Shown here piece after piece: positions 7,188 through 12,790 of a stretch of DNA of 12,790 nucleotides. The DNA comes from Cardiobacteriales bacterium (GTDB taxonomy: Bacteria > Pseudomonadota > Gammaproteobacteria > Cardiobacteriales > Wohlfahrtiimonadaceae): contig JASLFR010000059.1 of assembly GCA_030150565.1 (NCBI GenBank), positions 1-12,790 of the forward strand, read 5' to 3'. Below the pieces are notes generated by a model. That model did no database searches and was not told where the DNA came from. It was given only the letters and a program-made list of their open reading frames with translations. Position numbers and translations under genes: made by a program. Numbering within the stretch: the first letter of the stretch is position 1; every line of letters begins with the position of its first letter.

Positions 7188-7706
7188 ATGGAACAATTTA
7201 AGATATTATTTTTAGGGCCTGTCTCATCAGGTAAAACGACGGCATTAAGAAGCCTTTGTGGCGATACTATGGTAAATACTGAAGCGCGTCCTTCGGATGA
7301 GGTGCTCAATTTGAAGGGGGAAACCACCGTTGCGCTCGATTATGGCTCCCTCTCTTTTGGGGATGATAAAAAACTTCATGTTTATGGAGCACCTGGGCAG
7401 GAGCGATTCGCTTTTATGCTCGATATTCTATCCCAAGGCTGTTTAGGGCTTGTTCTACTCATCAATGTAGCAGAGTTGAAAGAAGGTGGGCTCGAAGAGA
7501 CGCTCTCGCTCTATGAGAAACATCTACAAAAAGCACCATATGTAATTGGATTTACCCACGCTGATAAGATCAGTCAAGAGGAGCTTACAGAGCATAAATC
7601 GACACTGCTCAATATTTTAAATGAAGATGCTTTGATTATTGATCCCCGTGAGCCTAGGGAAGTCGCCAGCTTAGTTGAATATATTATTGCTAAAATTATT
7701 GGATAA
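7188..7706 (+). CDS. MglA/Arf-like small Ras-family GTPase (COG2229-like)
   Basis: A 172-aa single-domain P-loop GTPase. G1 is GPVSSGKT (10-17) with K16/T17 for phosphate and Mg. The switch I segment ETTVALDYGSL (45-55) is characteristic of the bacterial MglA-like/COG2229 group. G3 is YGAPGQERF (66-74). It keeps the GQE of Ras/Arf proteins but has Gly at the usual DxxG aspartate (G67), a change I recall as common in COG2229 proteins. G4 is THAD (123-126), with D126 for guanine specificity. IDPREP (151-156) takes the place of G5. No lipidation motif, transmembrane helix or signal. Such GTPases act as nucleotide-dependent switches in polarity and motility with roadblock proteins as regulators, and two roadblock genes follow directly. 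The ribosome binding site is weak (AGG about ten bases upstream). Another ATG at 7181 is out of frame and closes after six codons. Confidence 0.92.
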   Translation: MEQFKILFLGPVSSGKTTALRSLCGDTMVNTEARPSDEVLNLKGETTVALDYGSLSFGDDKKLHVYGAPGQERFAFMLDILSQGCLGLVLLINVAELKEGGLEETLSLYEKHLQKAPYVIGFTHADKISQEELTEHKSTLLNILNEDALIIDPREPREVASLVEYIIAKIIG

Positions 7707-7719
7707 GGATCACGAATAG

Positions 7720-7724
7720 AAGGA
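7720..7724 (+). promoter_or_regulatory. Ribosome binding site that makes the start of the 7726 gene ambiguous
   Basis: AAGGA at 7720-7724 sits one base before ATG 7726, too close for normal initiation. It is four bases before the in-frame GTG at 7729, a better though still short spacing. A second AAGG at 7705-7708 is 17 bases from the ATG. Confidence 0.45.
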
Positions 7725-7725
7725 T

Positions 7726-8358
7726 ATGGTGGAAAAAGTGAACCATTTAACCGTTACTCCCCTCGGTGCCCTTTATGCAACGAGCAATGCTGAAGATAGT
7801 ACGATCAAAAAAGTACTTATTAAGATGTTGACTATGAAAAATAGTTTTCTGCTTAATAATGAAAATCTATTGGAGTTGACTGAAGTTAATGATATAAAAT
7901 TAGCCGAAGCGATCTTGTATCAGCTACAGGTAAAACATTATGTTCAGGCTGAGAGTGAAGAGGTGTCGGTTCCTAACTTTAATATTAGTGAAGAGCTCCC
8001 CACCTATCTTCGTCTGTTATCGAGTACAGGACGTGCAGTATTAACAGACCAGAATGGATTTTTAATCAGTCAAACAGGGTTTGATGATGAGAATGTTGAA
8101 GAGGTCTCAGCACTCAGTAGTCAGTTCACCAGTATTTATCAGAGTTACCGTACAGCAATCTCTGATCTATTTGGAGAGAGTTACTCAAGTGTTGGATTGA
8201 TCAACAACCAAGGAATTAGCCGTTTAGGGTTTGTCATTCTCAATATTGCAGATGAGATTTTTACCTTAACGATTGGGGATACCCCCTTCTTGAATCAGCG
8301 AACATTCCGAGACATAGTTTGGTTATTAGCTTACCGCTATGCAGGAACTGTGGCATAA
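7726..8358 (+). CDS. Helical/winged-helix-like plus roadblock-like domain protein
   Basis: A 210-aa soluble protein that appears to have two parts. Residues 5-80 read as a small helical or winged-helix domain (LTVTPLGALYATS, then KKVLIKMLTM, then LAEAILYQLQVKHYV). Residues 88-210 resemble a roadblock/LC7 fold: helix LPTYLRLLSS, strand RAVLTDQNGFLISQTGF (the tDxxGxlis pattern of roadblock proteins at 107-114), helix VEEVSALSSQF, then strands ending near IFTLTIGDTPF. In the MglB/roadblock family such folds dimerise and bind the partner GTPase as GAP, GEF or effector. The domain call is by pattern only. The GTPase ends 19 bases upstream. The start is uncertain: AAGGA (7720-7724) is only one base from ATG 7726 but four from GTG 7729, so the protein may begin one codon later. 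Confidence 0.82.
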   Translation: MVEKVNHLTVTPLGALYATSNAEDSTIKKVLIKMLTMKNSFLLNNENLLELTEVNDIKLAEAILYQLQVKHYVQAESEEVSVPNFNISEELPTYLRLLSSTGRAVLTDQNGFLISQTGFDDENVEEVSALSSQFTSIYQSYRTAISDLFGESYSSVGLINNQGISRLGFVILNIADEIFTLTIGDTPFLNQRTFRDIVWLLAYRYAGTVA

Positions 8359-8409
8359 TTAATAGTAGTGTGAAATTAAACATTTTATTTTAAATATGAG
8401 GATATTAAA

Positions 8410-8772
8410 ATGCGTGAAGAAGTCTTAACGTCAGTTCTTAGCGAACTTAATGGTACATCTGCTGATATCGAAGCATCAGCAATTCTTTCAACTGATGGTT
8501 TAATCATCAGCTCACTTCTCCCTTCAAACGTAAACGAAGATCACGTTGCTGCGATGAGTGCGTCAATGCTTGCACTTGGTGAGCGTACCTCTCGTGAATT
8601 AGATCGTGGTGATCTTGAGCAAGTTCTCATTAAAGGGGATTTAGGTTACGTCATTATGACTTCAGCAGGTCCTGATGCTGTACTCTCAGTATTAGCAAAA
8701 TCAAATGCGCGTCTTGGTCTTATTTTCCTTGATATTAAGCGTGCAGCTGAAGCGTTAAAACCACTTCTATAA
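8410..8772 (+). CDS. Roadblock/LC7 domain protein (MglB-like GTPase regulator)
   Basis: A 120-aa single roadblock/LC7 domain, the usual size for a stand-alone member. The pattern is clear: amphipathic helix 1 (EEVLTSVLSELN), strand pair ASAILSTDGLIISSLL (22-37) with the diagnostic sTDGLxis turn, helix 2 VAAMSASMLALGERTSREL (46-64), strands EQVLIKG/GYVIMTSAG (70-87), and a final helix. Roadblock proteins form homodimers that bind Ras-like GTPases. MglB is the GAP for MglA in Myxococcus and Thermus. Here it probably acts on the GTPase encoded 700 bases upstream. GAGGA lies seven bases before the ATG. All six arginines use CGT, and codon use is cleaner than in the three genes before it, which hints at higher expression. 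The 51-base gap before it is AT-rich but has no promoter I would defend. A terminator closes the operon 41 bases after the stop. Confidence 0.93.
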   Translation: MREEVLTSVLSELNGTSADIEASAILSTDGLIISSLLPSNVNEDHVAAMSASMLALGERTSRELDRGDLEQVLIKGDLGYVIMTSAGPDAVLSVLAKSNARLGLIFLDIKRAAEALKPLL

Positions 8773-8812
8773 TCCCATCTAATCGGATAATTAGAAGCCA
8801 GTAATTATGATA

Positions 8813-8839
8813 GAAGCCTGCTGAGAAGCAGGCTTTTTT
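8813..8839 (+). terminator. Rho-independent terminator ending the GTPase/roadblock operon
   Basis: AGCCTGCT (8815-8822) and AGCAGGCT (8827-8834) form an 8-bp stem closed by a GAGA tetraloop (8823-8826) and followed by a run of six T residues (8834-8839). It separates the roadblock gene from trxB, and it overlaps the likely -35 box of the trxB promoter. Confidence 0.93.
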
Positions 8840-8848
8840 GTGTATAAT
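8821..8848 (+). promoter_or_regulatory. Promoter of the trxB-pgk-rng-coaBC operon, overlapping the upstream terminator
   Basis: A perfect TATAAT at 8843-8848 has CTGAGA (8821-8826, four of six matches to TTGACA) 16 bases upstream. The -35 box falls in the loop and stem of the preceding terminator. The -10 is 34 bases before the trxB ATG. Confidence 0.6.
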
Positions 8849-8882
8849 GTTTTTTTATTTAGAGAATTTTTAAGGAGTAATC

Positions 8883-9836
8883 ATGAGTGATGTACGCCAT
8901 CTTCCACTCTTAATTTTAGGGTCTGGACCTGCAGGATACACCGCAGCGCTCTACGCTGCGCGAGCTAATTTAAATCCCGTATTAATTACAGGAATGCAGA
9001 TGGGCGGGCAATTAACCACGACCACTCATATCGATAATTGGCCTGGTGGAGCAGAAGGATTGATGGGCCCCGAACTGATGGAGAATATGCGTGCGCATGC
9101 AGAGCGTTTTGGGACGGAGATCATCTTTGACCATATTCACACCGCAGATTTAAGTAAAAAACCTTACCGTTTAACGGGTGATAGCGGTACTTACACTTGT
9201 GATGCACTAATTATTGCGACGGGAGCTTCAGCAAAATATTTGGGATTGCCTTCTGAAGAGGAGTATCGCGGCAAAGGGGTATCTGCTTGCGCAACGTGTG
9301 ATGGATTCTTCTATCGTGACCAAGAAGTGGTTGTTGTTGGTGGCGGTAATACAGCTGTTGAAGAAGCGCTCTACTTAAGCAACATCGCTTCTAAAGTTCA
9401 TCTCGTTCATCGTCGTGATACCTTCCGAGCGGAAAAAATCTTGATTGATCGCCTCTATGAGCGGGTTGAAGAGGGGAAGATTCAACTCCATCTCGACCAT
9501 GTGCTTGACGAGGTAGAAGGGGATGGTAACGCAGTAACGGGTGTTAAATTGCGCTCTACAAAAGATGATGCGATCACTTCATTAAGTTTAGGTGGAGTCT
9601 TTATCGCGATTGGGCATGCTCCAAATACCGATCTTTTTGTAGATCAATTGGAGATGCGTCACGGTTATATTATTGTGAAATCGGGGCTCGATGGAGGCGC
9701 AACTCATACGAGCTTAGAGGGCGTTTTTGCTTGTGGAGATGTGATGGATTCTCACTATCGACAGGCGATCACTTCAGCAGGAACGGGCTGTATGGCTGCG
9801 TTAGATGCCGAACGTTATTTAGATAATTTAGAGTAA
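8883..9836 (+). CDS. trxB: Thioredoxin reductase (NADPH, FAD flavoprotein)
   Basis: Cytoplasmic homodimeric flavoenzyme that passes electrons from NADPH through FAD and a redox disulfide to thioredoxin, supporting ribonucleotide reductase and protein disulfide reduction. The 317 aa are typical of the low-molecular-weight bacterial type. FAD is bound at GSGPAG (13-18) and in the C-terminal ACGDV segment (283-287). The NADPH domain has GGGNTA (153-158) and HRRDTFRA (176-183), whose arginines select the NADP phosphate. The redox-active disulfide is CATC (136-139). RQAITSAGTGC (293-303) is the conserved FAD-side helix. AAGGAG lies five bases before the ATG. A strong -10 box and the upstream terminator mark it as the first gene of an operon. 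pgk begins 15 bases after its stop codon. Confidence 0.98.
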   Translation: MSDVRHLPLLILGSGPAGYTAALYAARANLNPVLITGMQMGGQLTTTTHIDNWPGGAEGLMGPELMENMRAHAERFGTEIIFDHIHTADLSKKPYRLTGDSGTYTCDALIIATGASAKYLGLPSEEEYRGKGVSACATCDGFFYRDQEVVVVGGGNTAVEEALYLSNIASKVHLVHRRDTFRAEKILIDRLYERVEEGKIQLHLDHVLDEVEGDGNAVTGVKLRSTKDDAITSLSLGGVFIAIGHAPNTDLFVDQLEMRHGYIIVKSGLDGGATHTSLEGVFACGDVMDSHYRQAITSAGTGCMAALDAERYLDNLE

Positions 9837-9840
9837 TTGC

Positions 9841-9845
9841 AGGAG
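9841..9845 (+). promoter_or_regulatory. Ribosome binding site fixing the pgk start at 9852
   Basis: AGGAG at 9841-9845 is six bases before ATG 9852. The longer frame starting at TTG 9837 would place the start upstream of this site, adjacent to the trxB stop, and would add five residues not found in Pgk. Confidence 0.8.
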
Positions 9846-9851
9846 CGACTC

Positions 9852-11027
9852 ATGAAATATAATCAGCTAAAAGATCTCTCTTTAGAAGGAAAAAAAGTTC
9901 TTCTTCGACAAGACCTCAACGTACCGATGCAAGAGGGCGTTATCACATCTGATGCCCGTTTAGAGGCCTCTTTGCCAACCATTCAGTATATTTTAGAGCA
10001 TGGTGGCTCGGTTCTTTTAATCTCTCATTTAGGGCGTCCTGAAGAGGGGAATCCTACAGAGGAGTTCTCTCTTGCTCCTGTTGCAAAATGGCTCTCTGAT
10101 CGTTTAGGTCAAAACGTTCCATTGGTTAAAGAGTGGATCGATGGTGTTGAGATCGCAAAAGGGGAGGTTAAGCTTCTTGAAAACGTCCGTTTTCTAAAAG
10201 GGGAGAAGGCGAATGATGAAGCGCTCTCAAAGAAGATGGCAGCGCTCTCTGATATCTACATTATGGATGCGTTTGCAACGGCTCACCGTAAAGCAGCATC
10301 CACCTACGGAGCGGGTATTTATGCTAAAGAAGCGGGGGCGGGGTTACTCTTAGCTAATGAGCTGCAAGCGCTCACAAAAGCGATTCAAAATCCTGAAAGC
10401 CCAATGGTAGCAATCGTTGGAGGGGCTAAAGTCTCTACAAAACTTACTGTTCTCAATAAGCTCCTTGATAAAGTGGATCATTTAATTACAGGGGGCGGGA
10501 TTACAAATACGCTTCTCGCTGCTAAAGGGTACTCTGTTGGAAATAGCCTCGTTGAGGAGGAGCTCATTGATGATGCAAAAGCGTTAATGGAGCGTGCAGA
10601 GAGAGAAGGAAAAGAGATTCCCCTTCCGATCGATGTCGTTGTTGGGAAAGAGTTTTCAGCTGAGACAGAAGCAATCGTTCGTAAAGTGACTGCGGTGCAG
10701 GATGATGAGATGATTCTCGATATCGGGCCTGAAACAAGTGCGCTTTATGAAAAAATTCTACTTCAAGCAAAAACAATCGTTTGGAATGGTCCTGTTGGGG
10801 TATTTGAATTCCCACAATTTAGTGAGGGGACGAAAAAATTAGGAGAAGCGATTGCTCAGAGTTCCGCTTTCTCCATCGCAGGGGGAGGTGATACCGTCGC
10901 CGCTGTCGAAGAGTTTGGTTTGACAGATAAGATCTCTTATATCTCAACAGGGGGGGGCGCATTCCTTGAGCTCTTAGAGGGTAAAGTGTTGCCTGCCGTT
11001 GAGATGCTGGAGAAAAGAGCAAAATAA
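9852..11027 (+). CDS. pgk: Phosphoglycerate kinase
   Basis: Glycolytic/gluconeogenic enzyme that transfers phosphate between 1,3-bisphosphoglycerate and ADP in the cytoplasm. The 391-aa length matches bacterial monomeric Pgk. Motifs: VLLRQDLNVP near the N-terminus (17-25; R19, D21 and N23 in the substrate site), SHLGRP (58-63), the basic-patch region LLENVRF (108-114), DAFATAHR (139-146), the GGAKVSTK nucleotide-side loop (190-197), WNGPVGVFE (311-319), GGGDTVAA (344-351) with the phosphate-binding Gly loop, and STGGGAFLELLEGK (365-378). I chose ATG 9852 because it has a well-spaced AGGAG and gives the usual N-terminus. The stop codon overlaps the rng start by one base (TAATG). Its place between trxB and rng is unusual. 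In many gammaproteobacteria pgk sits with epd/gap and fba. Confidence 0.98.
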   Translation: MKYNQLKDLSLEGKKVLLRQDLNVPMQEGVITSDARLEASLPTIQYILEHGGSVLLISHLGRPEEGNPTEEFSLAPVAKWLSDRLGQNVPLVKEWIDGVEIAKGEVKLLENVRFLKGEKANDEALSKKMAALSDIYIMDAFATAHRKAASTYGAGIYAKEAGAGLLLANELQALTKAIQNPESPMVAIVGGAKVSTKLTVLNKLLDKVDHLITGGGITNTLLAAKGYSVGNSLVEEELIDDAKALMERAEREGKEIPLPIDVVVGKEFSAETEAIVRKVTAVQDDEMILDIGPETSALYEKILLQAKTIVWNGPVGVFEFPQFSEGTKKLGEAIAQSSAFSIAGGGDTVAAVEEFGLTDKISYISTGGGAFLELLEGKVLPAVEMLEKRAK

Positions 11028-12535
11028 TGATGCAGAACAACGAAATCCTTATCAATATTACCCCGCAAGAGACCCGCGCGGCAGTAGTAACAGATGGTAT
11101 TGCGCAGGAGATCTTGATTGAGCGTGATGAGAAGCGGGGCTTAGTTGGAAATATCTATAAGGGTGTTGTTGTACGTGTTCTGCCAGGATTGGAGGCGGCG
11201 TTTGTGGATATTGGATTAGAGCGCGCCGCCTTCCTCCATGTAAGTGATATCTACACGTCTCAAAGTACTCCTGCAGCACCAGAAGAGCGGGAGAGCGAGG
11301 GGTTAACCACTCAACGAGCTAAAGAGACGAGCGATATTACAAAACTCCTCCATCAGGGTGAGGAGTTGATTGTTCAGGTTATTCGGGATCCTTTAGGAAC
11401 AAAAGGTGCACGAATTACCACCCAAATTTCGATTCCCTCCTGCTACCTTGTCTACCTTGCAAATTCCGATATGATCGGCGTCTCTGTACGGATTGAGAGT
11501 GAAGAGGAGCGGGAGCGCCTTAAAACGCATCTTCAATTCTTCCAAAAAGAGATTAAAGGGGCGTATATCGCCAGAACCGCAGCCGAAGGGATCGATCCTT
11601 GGGTATTGCGTGCAGATATGCAATTTTTGAGCCGTCTTTGGGGGAATGTACAAAAACGGATCGGTCAGGCGAAAGTAGGGGAGGTGATTTATGGTAACTT
11701 CCCTCTTGAGCTCCGTATTTTGCGCGACTATATCTCTAAAGATATTAAACGGGTACAGATCGATTCAAAAGAGGCGTATAAAAATATGGTGGAGTTTGCT
11801 ACAAGCTTCCTCCCCGAGATGGCTGAACGAATCGAATATTACAGCGGCCCCCGCGCTATATTTGAAAATTATAATATCGAAAAAGAGATCGATCTTGCTC
11901 TGCAGAAGCGGGTAGATCTAAAATCGGGCGGCTATCTTATGATTGAGCAGACCGAAGCGATGACAACGATTGATATCAACACAGGTGGTTTTGTTGGGCA
12001 TCGAAATCTGGAAGAGACGATCTATAAAACTAATCTGGAAGCAGCGCAAACACTCGCTCGGCAAGTGCGCCTTCGCAATCTTGGGGGCATTATTATTATC
12101 GATTTTATCGATATGAAGAGTGAAGAGCATAAGCAAGGGGTGCTTGATGAGTTAGCCTTCTATCTGGCTCAAGATTATGCGCGGACCACTATCAGTGAGG
12201 TCACAAGTCTTGGATTAGTGCAGATGACGCGTAAGCGCACACGGGAGAGTTTAGAGCATATTCTTTGTGAGCCCTGTCCAAAGTGTGATGGGAATGGTTT
12301 TATTAAAACAAGCGAAACAGTCTGTTTTGAGATCTTCCGTGAACTGATTCGGGAGAGTAAACAGTACCCCCATATGCGCGAATTTTTAGTACTCGCTAAC
12401 CCTGTTGTGATTGAACGATTACTCGATGAAGAGGCGCATAGCGTTGCGGATCTTCAAAATCATATTAATGTTAATATTCGACTGCAACCAGAAGATCTCT
12501 ATGCGGTGGATCAGTTCGATATCATTCCTGTTTAA
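11027..12535 (+). CDS. rng: Ribonuclease G
   Basis: Endoribonuclease of the RNase E/G family, which matures the 5' end of 16S rRNA and takes part in mRNA decay. At 502 aa it is slightly longer than the 489-aa E. coli protein and lacks the long RNase E tail, so the call is RNase G. The N-terminal S1-like region has GNIYKGVV (41-48), PGLEAAFVDIG (53-63), AFLHVSDI (68-75), a Ser/Pro/Glu-rich loop about nine residues longer than in E. coli (about 77-103), then DPLGTKGARITT (121-132). The catalytic DNase I-like domain has TTIDINTGGFVG (313-324) and GGIIIIDFIDM (353-363), whose Asp residues D316 and D359 are the expected Mg ligands. The Zn-link cysteines are C417 and C420 (CPKC), followed by the small C-terminal domain. 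ATG 11027 overlaps the pgk stop (translational coupling). ATG 11030 is an equally possible start. Confidence 0.97.
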   Translation: MMQNNEILINITPQETRAAVVTDGIAQEILIERDEKRGLVGNIYKGVVVRVLPGLEAAFVDIGLERAAFLHVSDIYTSQSTPAAPEERESEGLTTQRAKETSDITKLLHQGEELIVQVIRDPLGTKGARITTQISIPSCYLVYLANSDMIGVSVRIESEEERERLKTHLQFFQKEIKGAYIARTAAEGIDPWVLRADMQFLSRLWGNVQKRIGQAKVGEVIYGNFPLELRILRDYISKDIKRVQIDSKEAYKNMVEFATSFLPEMAERIEYYSGPRAIFENYNIEKEIDLALQKRVDLKSGGYLMIEQTEAMTTIDINTGGFVGHRNLEETIYKTNLEAAQTLARQVRLRNLGGIIIIDFIDMKSEEHKQGVLDELAFYLAQDYARTTISEVTSLGLVQMTRKRTRESLEHILCEPCPKCDGNGFIKTSETVCFEIFRELIRESKQYPHMREFLVLANPVVIERLLDEEAHSVADLQNHINVNIRLQPEDLYAVDQFDIIPV

Positions 12536-12544
12536 GGAGTAGTA

Positions 12545-12790
12545 ATGAAGATTGTTCTCGGAGTCACGGGGAGTATTGCTGCTTATAAATCCCCCGATTT
12601 AGTGCGCCGTTTGCGAGAAGTGGGCGCCGAGGTACGGGTGGTGATGAGTGATGGGGGAAGAGCCTTTATCACGCCGCTCTCGCTGCAAGCTGTTTCCGGC
12701 TATCCAGTGGTTTATGATCTCCTCGATCCTGCCCATGAGGCGGGGATGGGGCATATTGAGCTCTCTCGCTGGGCAGATCTTATTCTTATT
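12545..12790 (+). CDS. coaBC: CoaBC (phosphopantothenoylcysteine decarboxylase/synthetase), N-terminal 82 residues, cut by window edge
   Basis: CoaBC ligates cysteine to 4'-phosphopantothenate and decarboxylates the product in coenzyme A synthesis. Only the start of the N-terminal flavoprotein (CoaC, decarboxylase) half is present. The frame is open to the last base. IVLGVTGSIAAYKSPDLVRRL (from residue 3) is the FMN-binding start, followed by FITPLSLQAVSGYPV (41-55) and MGHIELSRWAD (68-78). H70 in GHIEL aligns with the catalytic H75 of E. coli CoaBC. The similarity to the E. coli N-terminus is high by eye. The AAGGAG ribosome binding site (12534-12539) overlaps the rng stop codon and is five bases from the ATG, so coaBC belongs to the trxB-pgk-rng operon. 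Confidence 0.96.
   Translation, partial: MKIVLGVTGSIAAYKSPDLVRRLREVGAEVRVVMSDGGRAFITPLSLQAVSGYPVVYDLLDPAHEAGMGHIELSRWADLILI

Noticed and set aside
7181..7201. ATG at 7181 as the GTPase start or a leader peptide
   Set aside because: It is out of frame with the GTPase and closes after six codons. It is probably incidental.
9837..9851. Five-residue N-terminal extension of pgk from TTG 9837
   Set aside because: The extension contains the ribosome binding site itself. ATG 9852 gives the normal Pgk N-terminus.
11255..11338. Ser/Pro/Glu-rich loop in the RNase G S1 region as a novel insertion
   Set aside because: E. coli RNase G has a variable loop at the same place, and this one is only slightly longer.
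11691..11915. 74-aa + strand ORF in another frame within rng
   Set aside because: It overlaps the well-supported RNase G catalytic domain, has no ribosome binding site and has no recognisable product.
1..12790. CRISPR arrays, insertion sequences, tRNA/rRNA genes, DNA uptake repeats
   Set aside because: I saw no regularly spaced repeats, transposase fragments, terminal inverted repeats or tRNA-like cloverleafs, and intergenic gaps are all under 160 bases.

Overview
The window looks like a chromosomal segment of a gammaproteobacterium with moderate to low GC. Reasons: a ubiE-ubiB ubiquinone block, an RNase G and a CoaBC that resemble the enterobacterial proteins closely by eye, a periplasmic c'-type cytochrome, and canonical sigma-70 promoters and Rho-independent terminators. 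The MutL is of the endonuclease type, which argues against an Enterobacteriaceae-like MutH lineage. A member of the Cardiobacteriales (Ignatzschineria/Wohlfahrtiimonas-like) or a relative would fit, but that is a guess. All genes are on the + strand. I saw no mobile element, tRNA, rRNA or CRISPR.

Layout. (1) 2-1926: the 3' part of mutL, then aroE two bases downstream. (2) 1927-2025: a spacer with hairpins and a weak promoter candidate, then ubiE and ubiB (ubiquinone biosynthesis), with no ubiJ between them. (3) 4439-5006: a monocistronic exported cytochrome c' (c556-like) gene with a strong promoter, an inverted repeat around the -10 box and a clear terminator. (4) 5093-8839: a five-gene run ending in a strong terminator. 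It encodes an unrecognised 123-aa protein, a 551-aa protein (receiver-like N-terminus, long charged coiled coil, uncharacterised C-terminal domain), an MglA/Arf-like small GTPase, a helical/winged-helix-like plus roadblock-like protein, and a stand-alone roadblock/LC7 protein. (5) 8843-12790: a tight operon of trxB, pgk, rng and the start of coaBC, whose promoter overlaps the preceding terminator.

The housekeeping genes are ordinary in sequence, although pgk between trxB and rng is an unusual setting. The part most worth attention is region 4. It looks like a self-contained bacterial Ras-like GTPase/roadblock switch with its own putative scaffold and two unassigned partners. By analogy with MglA/MglB it may control polarity, surface motility or the placement of a cell-envelope machine, but nothing in the sequence says which.
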